The notes beneath the pieces were generated by a model. The model worked only from the letters and a program-made list of their open reading frames with translations, was not told where the DNA came from and made no database searches. This document shows positions 53,929 to 64,000 of a DNA stretch of 64,000 bases, in pieces. Numbering within the stretch: the stretch's first letter is position 1; the number at the start of each line of letters is the position of its first letter. The stretch comes from Akebia trifoliata (Eukaryota; Streptophyta; Magnoliopsida; Ranunculales; Lardizabalaceae): the NCBI GenBank assembly GCA_017979445.1, contig JADQWC010000380.1:1-64000 (forward strand), written 5' to 3'. The position numbers and the translations under genes were made by a program.

Positions 53929-55442
53929 GTGGATGCTATTAGGGATAGTTGGAAAGAAATAAAAAGAGTGTTGTGAGTGCTATTGGGTTGTGAGAATTTT
54001 TTCCTTACCTTTTCTTGTCTTCCCCTCCTCTTTTTCTTTCTTATTTCCTCATTTTTCTTTGTTGGCTATGTGAGTCTTCCAGGAGGGAATGGGAAAGCAG
54101 ATCTAAGAGAGAAAAGATGTGGGAGAGAAGAAGAAAGTGTAGTGTAAAATGAGACGTGGTGAGACTAACTGAGCCTAAAAGAGCTTGTGTTGTGTTTTTA
54201 TAATTGTTTTTTTTTCTTTTTTTCTCTTTTTAATTCTTCCCTTGTTTTTTTTTTCTTGTTGCAGACGTGAAGGATGAGAAGCCAGCCCATGTGAGTGAGA
54301 ATAAACTTCCTTTCTATTTATTTTTTAATTTCCTCTTTTTTTCCCTATTGTTTTTTTTTTTTGTATATTTCTTTTTTCATGTTTCTTTTTTGACTGAAGT
54401 ATAGAAGAGGAAAGAAAGGATATGTATAAGGAATGATCCCACACTTTGTGATGGATTCATTGATCGGTTTGATGGATAGATGAGCATAATTTGATTAGTT
54501 TAGATGGGTTGATGATTTATGACTTTTAATTGATCGATTTGGTCCAATCATTAATTGTTTAGGATCGATTGTTTGGATAAATTTTTAATTTTCAATTTAA
54601 GATTTTAATTTGATTAGTCGATTGGGTCTTAATTTCAATTCAATTGGTCAATAGGATTTTAATTTCAATTTGATTGATCGATTAAATTTTAATTTGAATT
54701 CGATTGATCAATTGAATTTTAATTTTAATTCAATTGGTCGATTAAATTTTAATTTGAAGTCAAATGGTCGATTGAATTTTAATTTCGACCAATTGAATTC
54801 AAATTAAAATTTGATTTAAAATTCCAAATTGGCCATTTAATTGAATTTAAAATTTTTAATTTTGATTGCTTAATTTTATTTTGGTCATCTAATTAAAGTT
54901 CAATTTTTTTTTGTCCTTTCATGTGATTGATTGGTGTCCTTCCACGTGGCGAAAATGTTTGTCATTTTATGTGAAATATTTTGATTTTTCTGATCGTAGG
55001 ATTTTTAGATTTTCTAGTGTACGTGAATGTTCTCGAAAATTTATTCTCAATCATGTTTTTCTAGAAATTGGGATTTCTAAGTCGAAAATTCTAGTAAAAT
55101 TATTTGTAAAATCATGTTTTTCAAAGGACGTTTTGCTAATTTTTTGCAATTTTTCATAAAATTCTCTGTTTTCATCAATTTTAGTCTCCTTAGACTCGTA
55201 ATCACATTTCAAGACTTATGAAAGTACTTTCGAGATGTTTCGGAGGCGTGGGACCTAGAAGGGGTATTTTTATCATTTTGTCAATTTTTGAAAATTTTAT
55301 GAATTTTGGTGTGAGATTTTTTTTGGTCCCAATATGATTACTTCTAAGTCTCAAGGTCTCATTTCCCTAGCATTACGAGATCTCTAAATTATCAAAATAT
55401 GTAACAACCTTAAGCGTATGTGCTTGCTAAATCGAGTGTATG
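53929..55442 (-). repeat. R5: old minus-strand LTR fragment
   Basis: From about 54590 to 55442 this is a diverged inverted copy of the LTR at 55443 onward. For instance TTCCCTAGCATTACGAGATC (55362) corresponds to the reverse of GACCTCGCAATGCTAGGAAA (about 55696), and GCTTGCTAAATCGAG to CGACTTAGCAAGC. It is cut on the right by R6 and on the left by R4. 53929-54590 is T-rich sequence likely belonging to the same LTR. No genes. Confidence 0.65.
54601..54780. repeat. 30-bp tandem repeat, six units
   Basis: Six successive 30-base units of the form AATTTCAATTCAATTGGTCA then ATAGGATTTT, each varied. The region is A/T-rich with a GATYGATY-like core. Confidence 0.85.
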
Positions 55443-57156
55443 TGTAGACACCTCATTTTTACATCTGCCCAATTCGACAATTCGTCAGTTGGCTATTGTG
55501 AATTCCTAATGATGAGCATAAAAGAACTCGAATGCTTGTGAGTACTGCTTAATTCCTTCCGTTTCCAGTCTTTTCATCCCCCTACAAGTCACGACTAGAC
55601 ATAGAAGTTTACGCACGCTTAGGATCGCTACATCTTATGCCCGACTTAGCAAGCACGTACGCATAGGTTCGCTACACAGTTCGATAAGTTAGAGACCTCG
55701 CAATGCTAGGAAAATATGGATTTGAGACTTAGAAATAACCACACAGGGACTAAAAGAAACCTTACGCTAAAGTCCGTAAAAATCTGTAAAAATCATAAAA
55801 GTGACAAAAATACCCTTCATAAATTTTGGATCTCTAAAAAGTCGTGAAAGTACCTCCATTGCACTCAAAAGGAGATTTCGAGTCTGACGGGACCTATAAC
55901 GATGAAAATAAAGAAATTTGTAAAAATCTGTAAAAAATCATCAAAATGATGAAAATACCCCTCATAAATTTTGAACCCCCGACAAATCTCGAAAGTACCT
56001 TCATTGCACTCAGAATGTGATTTCGAGTCTAATGGGACCCAAATCGATGAAAATAGAAAAATTTGTAAAAATTTATAAAAAATTCATAAAAATGACCAAA
56101 ATGCCTCTCAATATCCAATTCTAACATAGAGTCCCTAATCCCTAGGAAAATAAAATTCAAATCGAAAATCAACCTAAAATTCAACTAAGAAACCAATTTA
56201 AAATTCAAATCAAATTCAAATTAAAAATTAAAAATTAAACAAAAATTTAACCAAGATCCAATTAAAATTCAAAATTTAAAATCAATTTAAAATCGAAAAT
56301 CAAATTAAATTTTAATTAAAATACAAAATAAAAATTAAATTTAAATTAAAATCAAGAAACCAATTAAAATATAAAATCAAAATAAAATTTAAAATCAAGT
56401 TAAATATCATTCAACCAATTAAAAAAGCAAAATTAAATCGAATCGATCAACCGATCAAAATAAGATCGATCAACAACCAATAATAAAATCAAAATTCAAA
56501 TCAAATTTAAAATCAAATTGAAATTAATTAAACAATCAAAATTTAAAATTAAACACAAATTCAAATTAGTTTAAAACTTTAATTGAAATCAACCAATTGA
56601 AATTCAATTCAAAATTGGATTAAAAATAAATTCAAAATTTAAAACCCAAAATGAAACTCATCAACCAATCACAGCTCAACTACGGTAGGCAATCGTAGTA
56701 CGAGTAGCGTGGGATCACCACCCCTTATTTTTAAAAAAATAAAAATAAAAAAATTAAGAAAAAAAAGAACAAAATGTGGGCATTATCTTCTTTCTCTAAC
56801 GACTTCCTCTTCAACCATACCAACGTCTCCACGTTCTCTCCACTCTCCCATCTCTCCCATATCCACCTTCTCTCCCATCATCATCTCTCCCCACTTTCCC
56901 TCTCGCATAGGTGATGGAAATACAAGCATAAAATAGCAGCCGAAGCAACAAAAAAAGGAGGAAAAAAGGATAAGGAAAAAATGTTTTTGTGGATTGCCAT
57001 TAAAACCTACAACTCTCTCAATTTTCATTTTTCTCTCCCCTCTTTCTCATCTCTCCCATCTCTCCTTCTTTCACATTTTCTTGGAGAACAACCATAAAAT
57101 AGCAAAGGAAGCTACCATTTCAAAAATAAAAGAAAAAAATATTTTTTTGGATTGCC
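55443..57156 (+). repeat. R6: 5' part of a plus-strand Tat-like LTR, cut by R7
   Basis: Starts TGTAGACACCTCATTTTTAC, preceded by GTATG (55438-55442), the candidate target duplication. It includes a tandem duplication of about 145 bp (55776-56080), a long A-rich/AATTCAAAT-rich stretch (56140-56660), CT-rich sequence (56780-56910) and a duplication of about 158 bp whose copies end GGATTGCC at 56998 and 57156. The LTR 3' end and element interior lie beyond R7, outside the window. Confidence 0.7.
55776..56080. repeat. 145-bp tandem duplication in R6 LTR
   Basis: TACCTCCATTGCACTC (55851) recurs as TACCTTCATTGCACTC (55996), and flanking AATCTGTAAAAA phrases repeat with the same offset. Confidence 0.85.
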
Positions 57157-57504
57157 TCTATGGACACGTGATTTATTCAATTTTAAATATATCATCCACT
57201 TTGGGGGATTTTGGAGTCGTCACCATTCATATTTGAAATGGGTGTGAATGGCCACCTGGATTGTATTTTTTTGAAAAATCATATTTTTTGGCATTTGATG
57301 ACTCTCGTACGGATATGGCTCATTTGGTCAAATTTTTGATTCAAGGTAAGGGGGTCCATTTTATGGAGTAGGGAAGGTGTTAAGCACCTTATTCCATCCA
57401 CCATTGGTGGTAACCTCGAACTCGATCCATCTTGAAAATAAAAATAAAATAAGAAAAAGAATCGAAAAATCTGATATGTGCCCTCAAGTATGAGGGGCTT
57501 TGAT

Positions 57505-57615
57505 GTTGGTTCAACCTATTGAGGACACCCTTATTGAAAAAGGGGTCCTTTGATGGTTCAAATCATTGAGGACACCCTTATTGAAAAATGGGTCCCTTGA
57601 TGGTTCAAACCATGG
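57505..57615. repeat. 47-bp tandem repeat in R7 LTR
   Basis: ATTGAGGACACCCTTATTGA recurs at about 57518 and 57565, with GATGGTTCAAA phrases between. Confidence 0.85.
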
Positions 57616-58539
57616 TGGTGTGTGTAAAGGTATGAAGAAAGGGATAAGTAGAAGAGGGGAGTTGGAGGGGGTGTTCTTTTGTCCAAACCCTCCTTTCTCC
57701 TTTGTTAATTTTTTTTGCCTTTTCTTGATGAATCCCTTTGACCTTCTTGGATTTGCTTGAGAAAAAGTTGAGAGTTGAGAGTTGAGAGTTGAGGGTAATG
57801 GAGGTGAGTTGAGAGTTGAGAGTTTGAGAGTAGTGAGGTGAATAGAGAGTTTTTTTTTTAGAGAGTATTTTTCTCAAATTTTTATTAGATAGCGAGAGTT
57901 GAGAATGAGGGGGGTTTTATAGAGTTTGGGAGTTATTTTTAGGGGTAAGATGGGGTGAAATGAAGAGAAGTGGTAGAATGGTGTGGGGTTTAAGAGAACA
58001 GTAGGGGTAAATTAGAGATTATTGAAGGGCATTTGTATAAGAAGGATAAATGGGTTGTTTGACAACCCAAATGAGTTGGATCTTTCAACCCATTTTGGTT
58101 TAGTATTAGATGGAATAAAATAAATGAGAGTGGTTGAGAGGATGGGATTGTGTAAGAGAGTAATTAATTAGTGAAGTGAGTTGAGGGGATGAGATTTTAA
58201 TTAAAAGAAGGATTGTGTAATAGGGTGGTTGATAATATTTTGGGAGGGTGTAGGAGATGATGCCATGTGTTAAAATGGGTGAAAATGAAGGATTGAGATG
58301 AATTGATGGGAGAGTATGAGTGTTTGATTTGAGAAGATGGGTATGGGTTTAGATTGTAGGTATGAGTTTTATAGGGAATGATGAGGGGAGGTATAGGTTA
58401 GGGGTGTGGGTAGATGATGTTTAGAGAAAAGGTGATAGGATAGGTTGGGGATGAGGGATGTGAGTTGGGGTGGTGATATGTGTCCCACCTTGATGATTGG
58501 TTGTGATATTGGATTGAGAATTGGGCTTGGGTAATGAGT

Positions 58540-58790
58540 TGGGCTTGGGTTGAGTGTTGGTTAGGTATAGTGTTGGATTGGGCTTAGGTTGTGGGTTGAA
58601 TACGAATGGATTTGAGTTGAATAGACTTGGGTAATGGGTATAATAAGAATGGGTTTGGGGGTTGAGTTGAGTGGGCTTAGGTGATAGGTAGAATAAAAAT
58701 GGGTCTGGGTTGAGTTGAATGGACTTAGGTAATGGGTAGAATAAAAATGGGTTTGGACTTATATTGGATTGAGTTGAAGTGTGTAGAAGG
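58540..58790. repeat. Degenerate repeats of about 50 bp in R7 LTR
   Basis: Units contain GACTTAGGTAATGGGTAGAA then TAAAAATGGGTTTGG and TTGAGTTGA. Three clear and several weak copies. They create a proline- and asparagine-rich minus-strand frame (58421-58819) that I do not accept as a gene. Confidence 0.75.
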
Positions 58791-58952
58791 GTGGTGAGGA
58801 ATTGGGATCCATGGGCCATGTGGGCAGCTTTAGGCCATTTATTGAAAGAAATAGAGGGCTTTTGGAGTTATGGGCTTTGAGGGCTCAATCCATTTTTTAC
58901 TATCTTTTTGGGCATTTTGCGTCGAGGGCCCGGTCAAATTTGGGTGTCTACA

Positions 58953-58967
58953 ACTGCCCCTCTTTGC
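58953..58967 (-). other. R7 polypurine tract
   Basis: GCAAAGAGGGGCAGT on the minus strand, directly before the LTR start TGTAGACACCC. Confidence 0.82.
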
Positions 58968-61212
58968 AGGAGTTGCGTGCAAAGAACTGCAAAGAATAGA
59001 TGAAACCCTGATTTGTGCGGACCCAAGGATTTTGCTCGGACAAGTTTGAAAACACCGATTTGGTTTGATGAATGTGATGACAAGAAGTGGCTGCTCAAGC
59101 AGGGGTCTGACAAGGTAAACCTCTTGATTTCCTCGACCTCGTGGCACGGAGCTCGTGTGAAGTCTCAAATTTGTGATATAGTTTGGAGATAAACTTTGAA
59201 ACAAAAGTTTTCTAACGAGTCTTGAACAAATTTGAATTTTGCTTTTGCGAAAATGCTATTTTGTCGATTTGTTTTTTTATTTATTTTTTATTTTTATTTT
59301 TTTTTCAACCTAAAATTCACTCTTCTTTGTCTTACTTTATTTTTACCACAAGTTAATCCTCCTTATTCATACCTTATCTCTTGTAATGGTGACTTTGATC
59401 CTTTCAATTGTGCAAACAATAAGGTTGTTAACAATTGCTACAAATCCAAGAGAGAGTTTTGTTGTTGGAATTGAATCAACTAAGATCTGAAGGGAGGAGG
59501 GCTACATAGTTTGAGTCACCCACATTTTAGAATCTCATTCATTGCAACAATATCAACAGGAGCATAAACTACGAACGAGACTGTTGCATCGATGCTACTC
59601 TCTTGTAATATTAATATGTTCCTCTGGTTAGAATTTGGAGTATTTACTCGCAGTAGAGATATACAGTTGCCAAGATCAGGAGATCGGCTTGGGTGTTTGA
59701 GGAGTAAGGAATTTTTCATTTTGAATGTTAAGATTGGTGATCTGTGGGAGACGCTTGCTTAGGGTCCTTGCTTCGATGCCTTCGTGTCTTACCTGGTGAG
59801 TCATGATGCTTCGGACGCTGAAGTGGTGGTGATGGGGCAAACTGCCCGAATTTATGCTTTGAAAGAGAGACTTGATTCTTTCTTCATTTCTCGTTGAGAA
59901 GTATGATTGGCACCAGGTATATTTTTATTTTTATTTTTACTTTTTAAACGACATGTAATATGAAACTTTTTTAAATGAAAATAAAATAGGTTTTTTACTT
60001 ACTTGGCCTCAGGTGTATCTATTGCTTTGAAAACATGAAGTTTGAGTAAGTCCTAGATTTTTCATCATCGGCCAAAATATTAGTTTTGAAAACGTTTGAA
60101 TTTTTGTGATTTGTCCTTGTCGAATAGATATTGTAGATATAGAATATGAAGACTTTGAAAAACCTTTGTTACTTTGATGATATCTGTGCTTTCGCCAATT
60201 ACTGAGGATATAGATGTCAGTAGTTCTTAGGCTCCTTTTAGAGTCATCCACAATGCCCCAGTACTGGATGAATATCGATTGAGCATAGGACTTGGGATTT
60301 CAAGAAAATTTTGCCATTTACAGTTTATACTCATGCAACCCAAGAGTTCTTCATTTTGTTTTGTTTTTTTTACCCCTGGTGCCAGTTACGGTTTTCACCA
60401 GACCCGATTTCCATATTTTTGCGCATCGACGCCCTTTTGAATTTTCATCGTGCCGATGGTTTTAATCTTACCATAGTTTGATTCTTTTACTCATAGCGCC
60501 CTTTCAAGTTTTCGCTATGCCCTTTCAGACTATGTTTGTATTTTTTTGGATTTTTATATTACAAATCTTGGTTGGAGTCTTTGTGTCAAGGCTTGGTGAT
60601 TCAAGTTGAGCTGCGAGATCGGCGACTCTACACTTTCAGTACTTTTTTTTTTTTGAATATCTGATCTAGACTCCCCTCTCGAGTCTTCCAACGACTAATA
60701 AGACTTAAGATCCGATCAAGTTACAAGATCATTGGTGCTACCATTGTCATTGTGAAGCCTTAGAACATTCCCTGATCCGAAAGGACTTTTGGTGGGACGA
60801 AACTTTGGCTTAGTTTAAGGGTAATGGAAAAGATACAAAAAGTTTAAGATTTGGATCTATCTAGAGTGGGTTAGACGTGGGGTTTATCTATTTTTATGTT
60901 GAAAAGGTGATCTATGTCTCCTCACAGCATCTCTCGAACTTGTTTAGGCTGGAGATTTAGGTCGAGCTAAAGATCAAGTGTTCTATTTTTTGACTTTTTT
61001 GATTTTTTTTTTGTATTTTTAGCCGTTCACACTTTGTCCTCATGCGGGCCAGGAGTACTTTGATGCTCTGATTTTTTTGATTTTTTTTTGTACTATTGAC
61101 TTGCCCCAGTTTTAGGTTAAGAAATGAACGTGATGGCTCAAAAGGGTTGACTAGGGTTAGATAGTTGTTTTAAGATAGCAAAAATAGTTTTTCGTCATCT
61201 TAGGGTCGGATC
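58968..61212 (-). other. R7 3' untranslated region
   Basis: Non-coding stretch of about 2.2 kb. Near 60380-60540 it has degenerate phrases (minus strand GAAAACTTGAAAGGGCGCTA) recalling the GTTGAAAAC-CGAAAGGGC repeats of R1-R4 3' UTRs. This suggests the phrase is ancient in the group. I see no amplified array. Confidence 0.7.
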
Positions 61213-62568
61213 TCAAGCGTAATATTTCTTGATAGTGTCAGCATTGATCGGTTGCGGGAAGACTTGTGCATCCATTTCTGTGAGAATTAGAGCTCCTCCC
61301 GTCATTACCTTTTTCACGATAAATGGTCCCTCGTAGTTTGGTCAAAATTTTTCCCTAGCGTCTTCTTGGATTAGCAAAATTTTCTTCAAAACAAGGTCTC
61401 CTGGTGAGAAATCTTTAGGCTTGACTTTTTTGTTGTAGGCACGAGCTATTCGTCGTTGGTAAATTTGCCCATGACAGATAGCTGCAAGTCGTTTCTCCTC
61501 TATCAAATTCAACTTATCGAACCAAGCCTGAACCCATTCTGTTTCGTCTAGCTTTGCTTCTTTTAAGATCTGGAGGGAGGGAATCTCAACTTCCACGGGT
61601 AAAACTGCTTCCATTCCATATACCAATGAGTACGGAGTTGCCCCAATTGAGGTTCGGAATGAAGTTCGATAGGCGTGAAGGGCGAAAGGCAACATATCCT
61701 GCCAATCCTTGTATGTGACTGCCATCTTCTCGATGATTCTTTTGATGTTCTTGTTGGCAGCCTCAACTACTCCGTTCATTTTGGGTCTGTAAGGTACATA
61801 ATTGTGATAAGTGATATGGAAGTCTTCGCACATCTTGATCATATCCTTGTTCTTGAAGTTCTTGGTATTGTCCGTTATTAATCCGCTGGGAAGTCCATAT
61901 TGACAGATGATGTTGTTCTTGACGAATTTCAATACATTGCTTTTGGTAACATTGGCATATGATGCAGGTTCTACCCATTTTGTGAAGTAATCAATAGCGA
62001 CCAGGATGAAGCGATGTCCATTTTAAGCTTTTGGAGAAATCTGCCCAATAACGTCTATGCCCTAGAGTGAGAAGGGCCAATGAGTAGTCATGCTGTGCAA
62101 TTTGGAAGGTGGAGCATTGATCTTATTGGCATAGATCTGGCAGAGATGGCACTTACGAACATGCTGATAGCAATCGCTTTCCATTGTAGTCTAGTAATAT
62201 CCCATTCTCATGATCTTCTTGGCAAGCATGTGACCATTCATGTGAGGTCCGCAAACTCCACCATGTACAGTCTCAATCAATCGTTTAGCCTCTGCTTCTG
62301 TAACGCAACGGAGAAGAACCTCGTGATGTGATTTTTTGAATAGAGTCCCGTTACTTAGGAAAAATTGACCTGCCAATCTCTGGATGGTCCTTCGTTCATT
62401 TACCGTTATATCTGACGGGATGGTTCGATCTTCTAAGTATGCCTTGATGTCTGAATACCACGATTTCTCCTCGGGCTCTACTATATGCACTGGTAAACAA
62501 TAGGCTGGTTCATCTTGGATGCCAATTTCGATAGGATCGATGACTAGGTCCTTTGAAATACTGATCAT
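61213..62568 (-). pseudogene. R7 integrase
   Basis: The linker IDPIEIGIQDEPAYCLPVHI leads into SWYSDIKAYLEDRTIP. The zinc finger is VHGGVCGPHMNGHMLAKKI then CYQHVRKCHLCQ. The core has Asp in GIDVIG (codon 62053-62055), Asp in GLITDNTKNF (61870-61872) and Glu in MNGVVEAANKN (61762-61764). The C-terminal domain runs FSPGDLVLKKI, NYEGPFIVKKVMTGGALIL and INADTIKKYYA, with stop at 61213-61215. All DDE residues are present. A stop lies after MGYY (Trp changed to stop, about 62190), others near 62087 and 62023 and before PNYEGPF. 61342-61932 is open for 196 codons. Confidence 0.88.
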
Positions 62569-62639
62569 GGAAGCAAACGTGGCCAGTGCATCTGCAAACT
62601 GATTCTTGGCTCACGGCATATAAGTGAATGAGATCCTGG

Positions 62640-63050
62640 TGAAGTTTGAACTCAGTTCTTCCAAGTACTCATGGTAAGGGACTAATCTTTGTTATCGAGT
62701 TTTCCATTCTCCAGTTGTCTGGTAGACCATTAGACTTGAATCTCCGAATACATCGATTTCGTCTACTTCCAAATCGATTGCTGCTTTTAACCCTGCGATA
62801 CATGCTTCATACTCTGCCTCGTTATTGGAACATTGGAATTTTAATCGGATGGCGATCGGAACATAAGATCCATCTGGTTTGATCAAAACTGTCCCTATTC
62901 CATTTCTTTTCTGATTTGCAGCTCCATCGAAATACATCTTCCAACCTTGCTTTTCGTCACTATCTTCAACTTCTGTCAATAGGATGGCTTCATCTGGGAA
63001 ATTTGTCTTTAATGGCTCATAGTCAGGTAAGGGATGCTCAGCTAAGCGGT
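62640..63050 (-). pseudogene. R7 second (archaeal-type) RNase H
   Basis: KMYFDGAANQKRNGIGTVLI gives the first Asp, NNEAEYEACIAGLKAAIDLE the Glu, and DVFGDSSLMVYQTTGEWKTR the next Asp. A stop follows (62692), then LVPYHEYLEELSSNFTRISF in the same domain. The acidic linker TEVEDSDEKQ precedes it. Equivalent to R2 13432-13960. Confidence 0.85.
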
Positions 63051-63478
63051 TGGCAATAACTTGTCCCTTGATGGCCTTTTGAGTGACATAGGTAATGTCA
63101 AACTCAGATAATAGTAATTGTCATTTTGCGGTGCGACCTGTCAACGTTGACTTCTCGAAGAGATACTTGAAAGGGTCCATTCGAGCAATAAGTATAGTTG
63201 AGTAGCTGAGGAGGTAATGGCGTAATCGTTGAGATGCCCAAACTAGTGCACAACAAGTCTTCTTAAGCGTCGAGTACTTTGCCTCATAATTGGTGAACTT
63301 CTTGCTGAGATAGTAATGTCTTGTTTTTTTCGACCTTGTGTTGCCCCAGTACACAGCCCATAGATGTTTCTTTCACTGAGATATACATTAGTGCCCTGAC
63401 GTAAGAGGAACCAAGACTGGTGGATTGAGTAAATATTTCTTTATCTTGTTGAAGACTTCCTGACAGTCCTCGTTCCAT
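63051..63478 (-). pseudogene. R7 first RNase H
   Basis: ALMYISVKETSMGCVLGQHK starts the domain. After a frameshift near 63320 the frame gives RHYYLSKKFTNYEAKYSTLK, LVWASQRLRHYLLSYST and DPFKYLFEKSTLTGRTAK. A TGA (near 63120) in the place of Trp interrupts KWQLLLSEFD-type sequence, then TQKAIKGQVIANRLAEHPLP follows. Confidence 0.82.
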
Positions 63479-64000
63479 GCTTTTGGTACATTTTTTCTTA
63501 GTAGTTTGAAGACTGGTTCGCAGATAGGCATGATTTGTGCAATGAATCTACTAATATACTGTATTCTGCCCAAAAATGCTTTGACGTCCCTTTCTAACAC
63601 TGGTGCTTTCATTTCAAGAATGTACTTGGTCTTTGCTGGGTCTATCTCGATGTCTTTTTTACTGACAATGAAGCCTAACAATTTGCCTAACGTTGCCCCG
63701 AAGACGTATTTTTTCGGGTTTAGCCTTAGACTGTACTTCCTTAGTCGATCGAATAACTTTCTAAAGTTTATCAAATGATCTTCCTTCAAGTTAGACTTTA
63801 CAATCATCTCATCTACATAGACTTCCATTTCCTTGTGGATCATATCGTGGAATAAGGCCGTCATTGCGAGTTGATAAATTGCCTTGAATTTCTTGAACCC
63901 GAATGGCATGACTTTGTAATGAAAAGTGCCCCAGGGTGTGATGAATGCTATCTTATCCTGGTCTTCTTCTGCCATTTTTATCTGATTGTAGCCTGAGAAA
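63388..64000 (-). pseudogene. R7 reverse transcriptase (partial at window edge, YVDE active site)
   Basis: Enters the window at FSGYNQIKMAEEDQDKIAFI, then TPWGTFHYKVMPFGFKKFKA. The active-site box reads YVDE (63808-63819, minus) instead of YVDD; a Glu in the second Asp position is expected to cripple catalysis. Thumb and connection follow (RKYSLRLNPKKYVFGATLGK, LLGFIVSKKDIEIDPAKTKY, FLGRIQYISRFIAQIMPICE). The frame is open for 195 codons and shifts near 63390 before the RNase H. Fingers and upstream gag-pro are outside the window. Confidence 0.9.

Larger units (their letters stand above)
57157..58952 (-). repeat. R7 3' LTR (left boundary approximate)
   Basis: The right end is exact (GGGTGTCTACA, 58952). 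The left end is uncertain by about 50 bases. It contains the conserved GGAAGGTGTTAAGCACCTTA phrase (57384) near the LTR 3' end, a 47-bp tandem repeat (57505-57615), (GAGAGTT)n repeats (57765-57830), a TATA-like CTATAAAAC (57913-57921, minus), and about 50-bp repeats with GGGTAGAATAAAAATGGG (58620-58790). Open frames in it are repeat by-products. Confidence 0.78.
57157..64000 (-). mobile_element. R7: Tat-type retrotransposon with mostly readable pol
   Basis: R7 is read on the minus strand. The 3' LTR runs from about 57157 to 58952, PPT 58953-58967, 3' UTR to 61212, and pol from 61213 beyond the window end. Domain order is RT, RNase H, second RNase H, integrase, as in R2, but the LTR is of a different family. 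Pol is the least broken in the window, yet the RT active site reads YVDE and several stops and shifts are present. Gag and the 5' LTR lie outside to the right. Confidence 0.88.

Noticed and set aside
58421..58819. 132-codon Pro/Asn-rich minus-strand frame
   Set aside because: It is produced by about 50-bp degenerate repeats in the R7 LTR. No start context or conservation supports it.

Overview
This window looks like plant nuclear DNA, probably from a eudicot, and it consists almost entirely of nested transposable elements. I found no intact host gene, rRNA or tRNA gene, or CRISPR array. It is AT-rich and full of microsatellites. It also carries the hallmarks of plant Ty3/gypsy retrotransposons of the Tat/Ogre group: LTRs of about 1.2-1.8 kb that start TGTAGACACC, a polypurine tract AAAGAGGGGCATC before each 3' LTR, a primer-binding site GTGGCGACTCCACTGGGG, a pol order RT-RNaseH-second RNaseH-integrase, and tandem arrays in the 3' UTR. 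The species cannot be read from the sequence.

Layout, with my own names. R1 (1-12280, minus) is a gag-less, RT-less Tat element. Its 3' LTR runs off the left edge and its 5' LTR ends at 12280. R1 sits inside the RT of R2 (12281-31190, plus), the only element here that keeps RT, both RNase H domains and a DDE integrase, though with stops and frameshifts. R2's 3' LTR is split by R3 (18259-30948, minus), a complete 12.7 kb gag-less, RT-less relative of R1 with a 5-bp target duplication GCAAT. R2 lies in the 5' LTR of R4 (31191-53928, plus), which keeps a decayed gag but lacks RT. R4's leader is split by a 12 kb block (31540-43581) of eleven (TA)n-flanked inverted-repeat elements, T1-T11. Two of these, T7 and T10, carry pieces of host genes (F-box/LRR and MYB-CC-like). 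T7 is itself interrupted by a 3.15 kb solo LTR with target duplication GAGAC. R4 also holds a GC-rich, organelle-like insert (50577-50997). R4 appears to lie in an old minus-strand LTR, R5 (53929-55442), which is also interrupted by the 5' LTR of R6 (55443 to about 57156, plus). R6 in turn is interrupted by R7 (about 57157-64000, minus), a Tat element with a nearly readable pol.

The elements form a small evolutionary series. R2 and R7 represent the coding-competent form, R4 lost RT but kept gag, and R1 and R3 lost both while keeping LTRs, PBS, PPT and a long leader. The latter two look like non-autonomous derivatives that would have depended on proteins from an R2-like relative. In the corresponding leader position R1 carries an F-box/LRR fragment and R3 carries the first exon of a possible plastid-targeted protein. 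The 3' UTRs share ancestral short motifs, but a different motif has been amplified in different elements.

The most unusual structure is the T1-T11 block. These short elements share one double-hairpin core but carry several unrelated terminal sequences, always abut TA microsatellites, sit end to end, and have larger relatives that carry host exons. All boundaries, identities and copy numbers were read by eye and are approximate unless a target duplication or motif fixes them.
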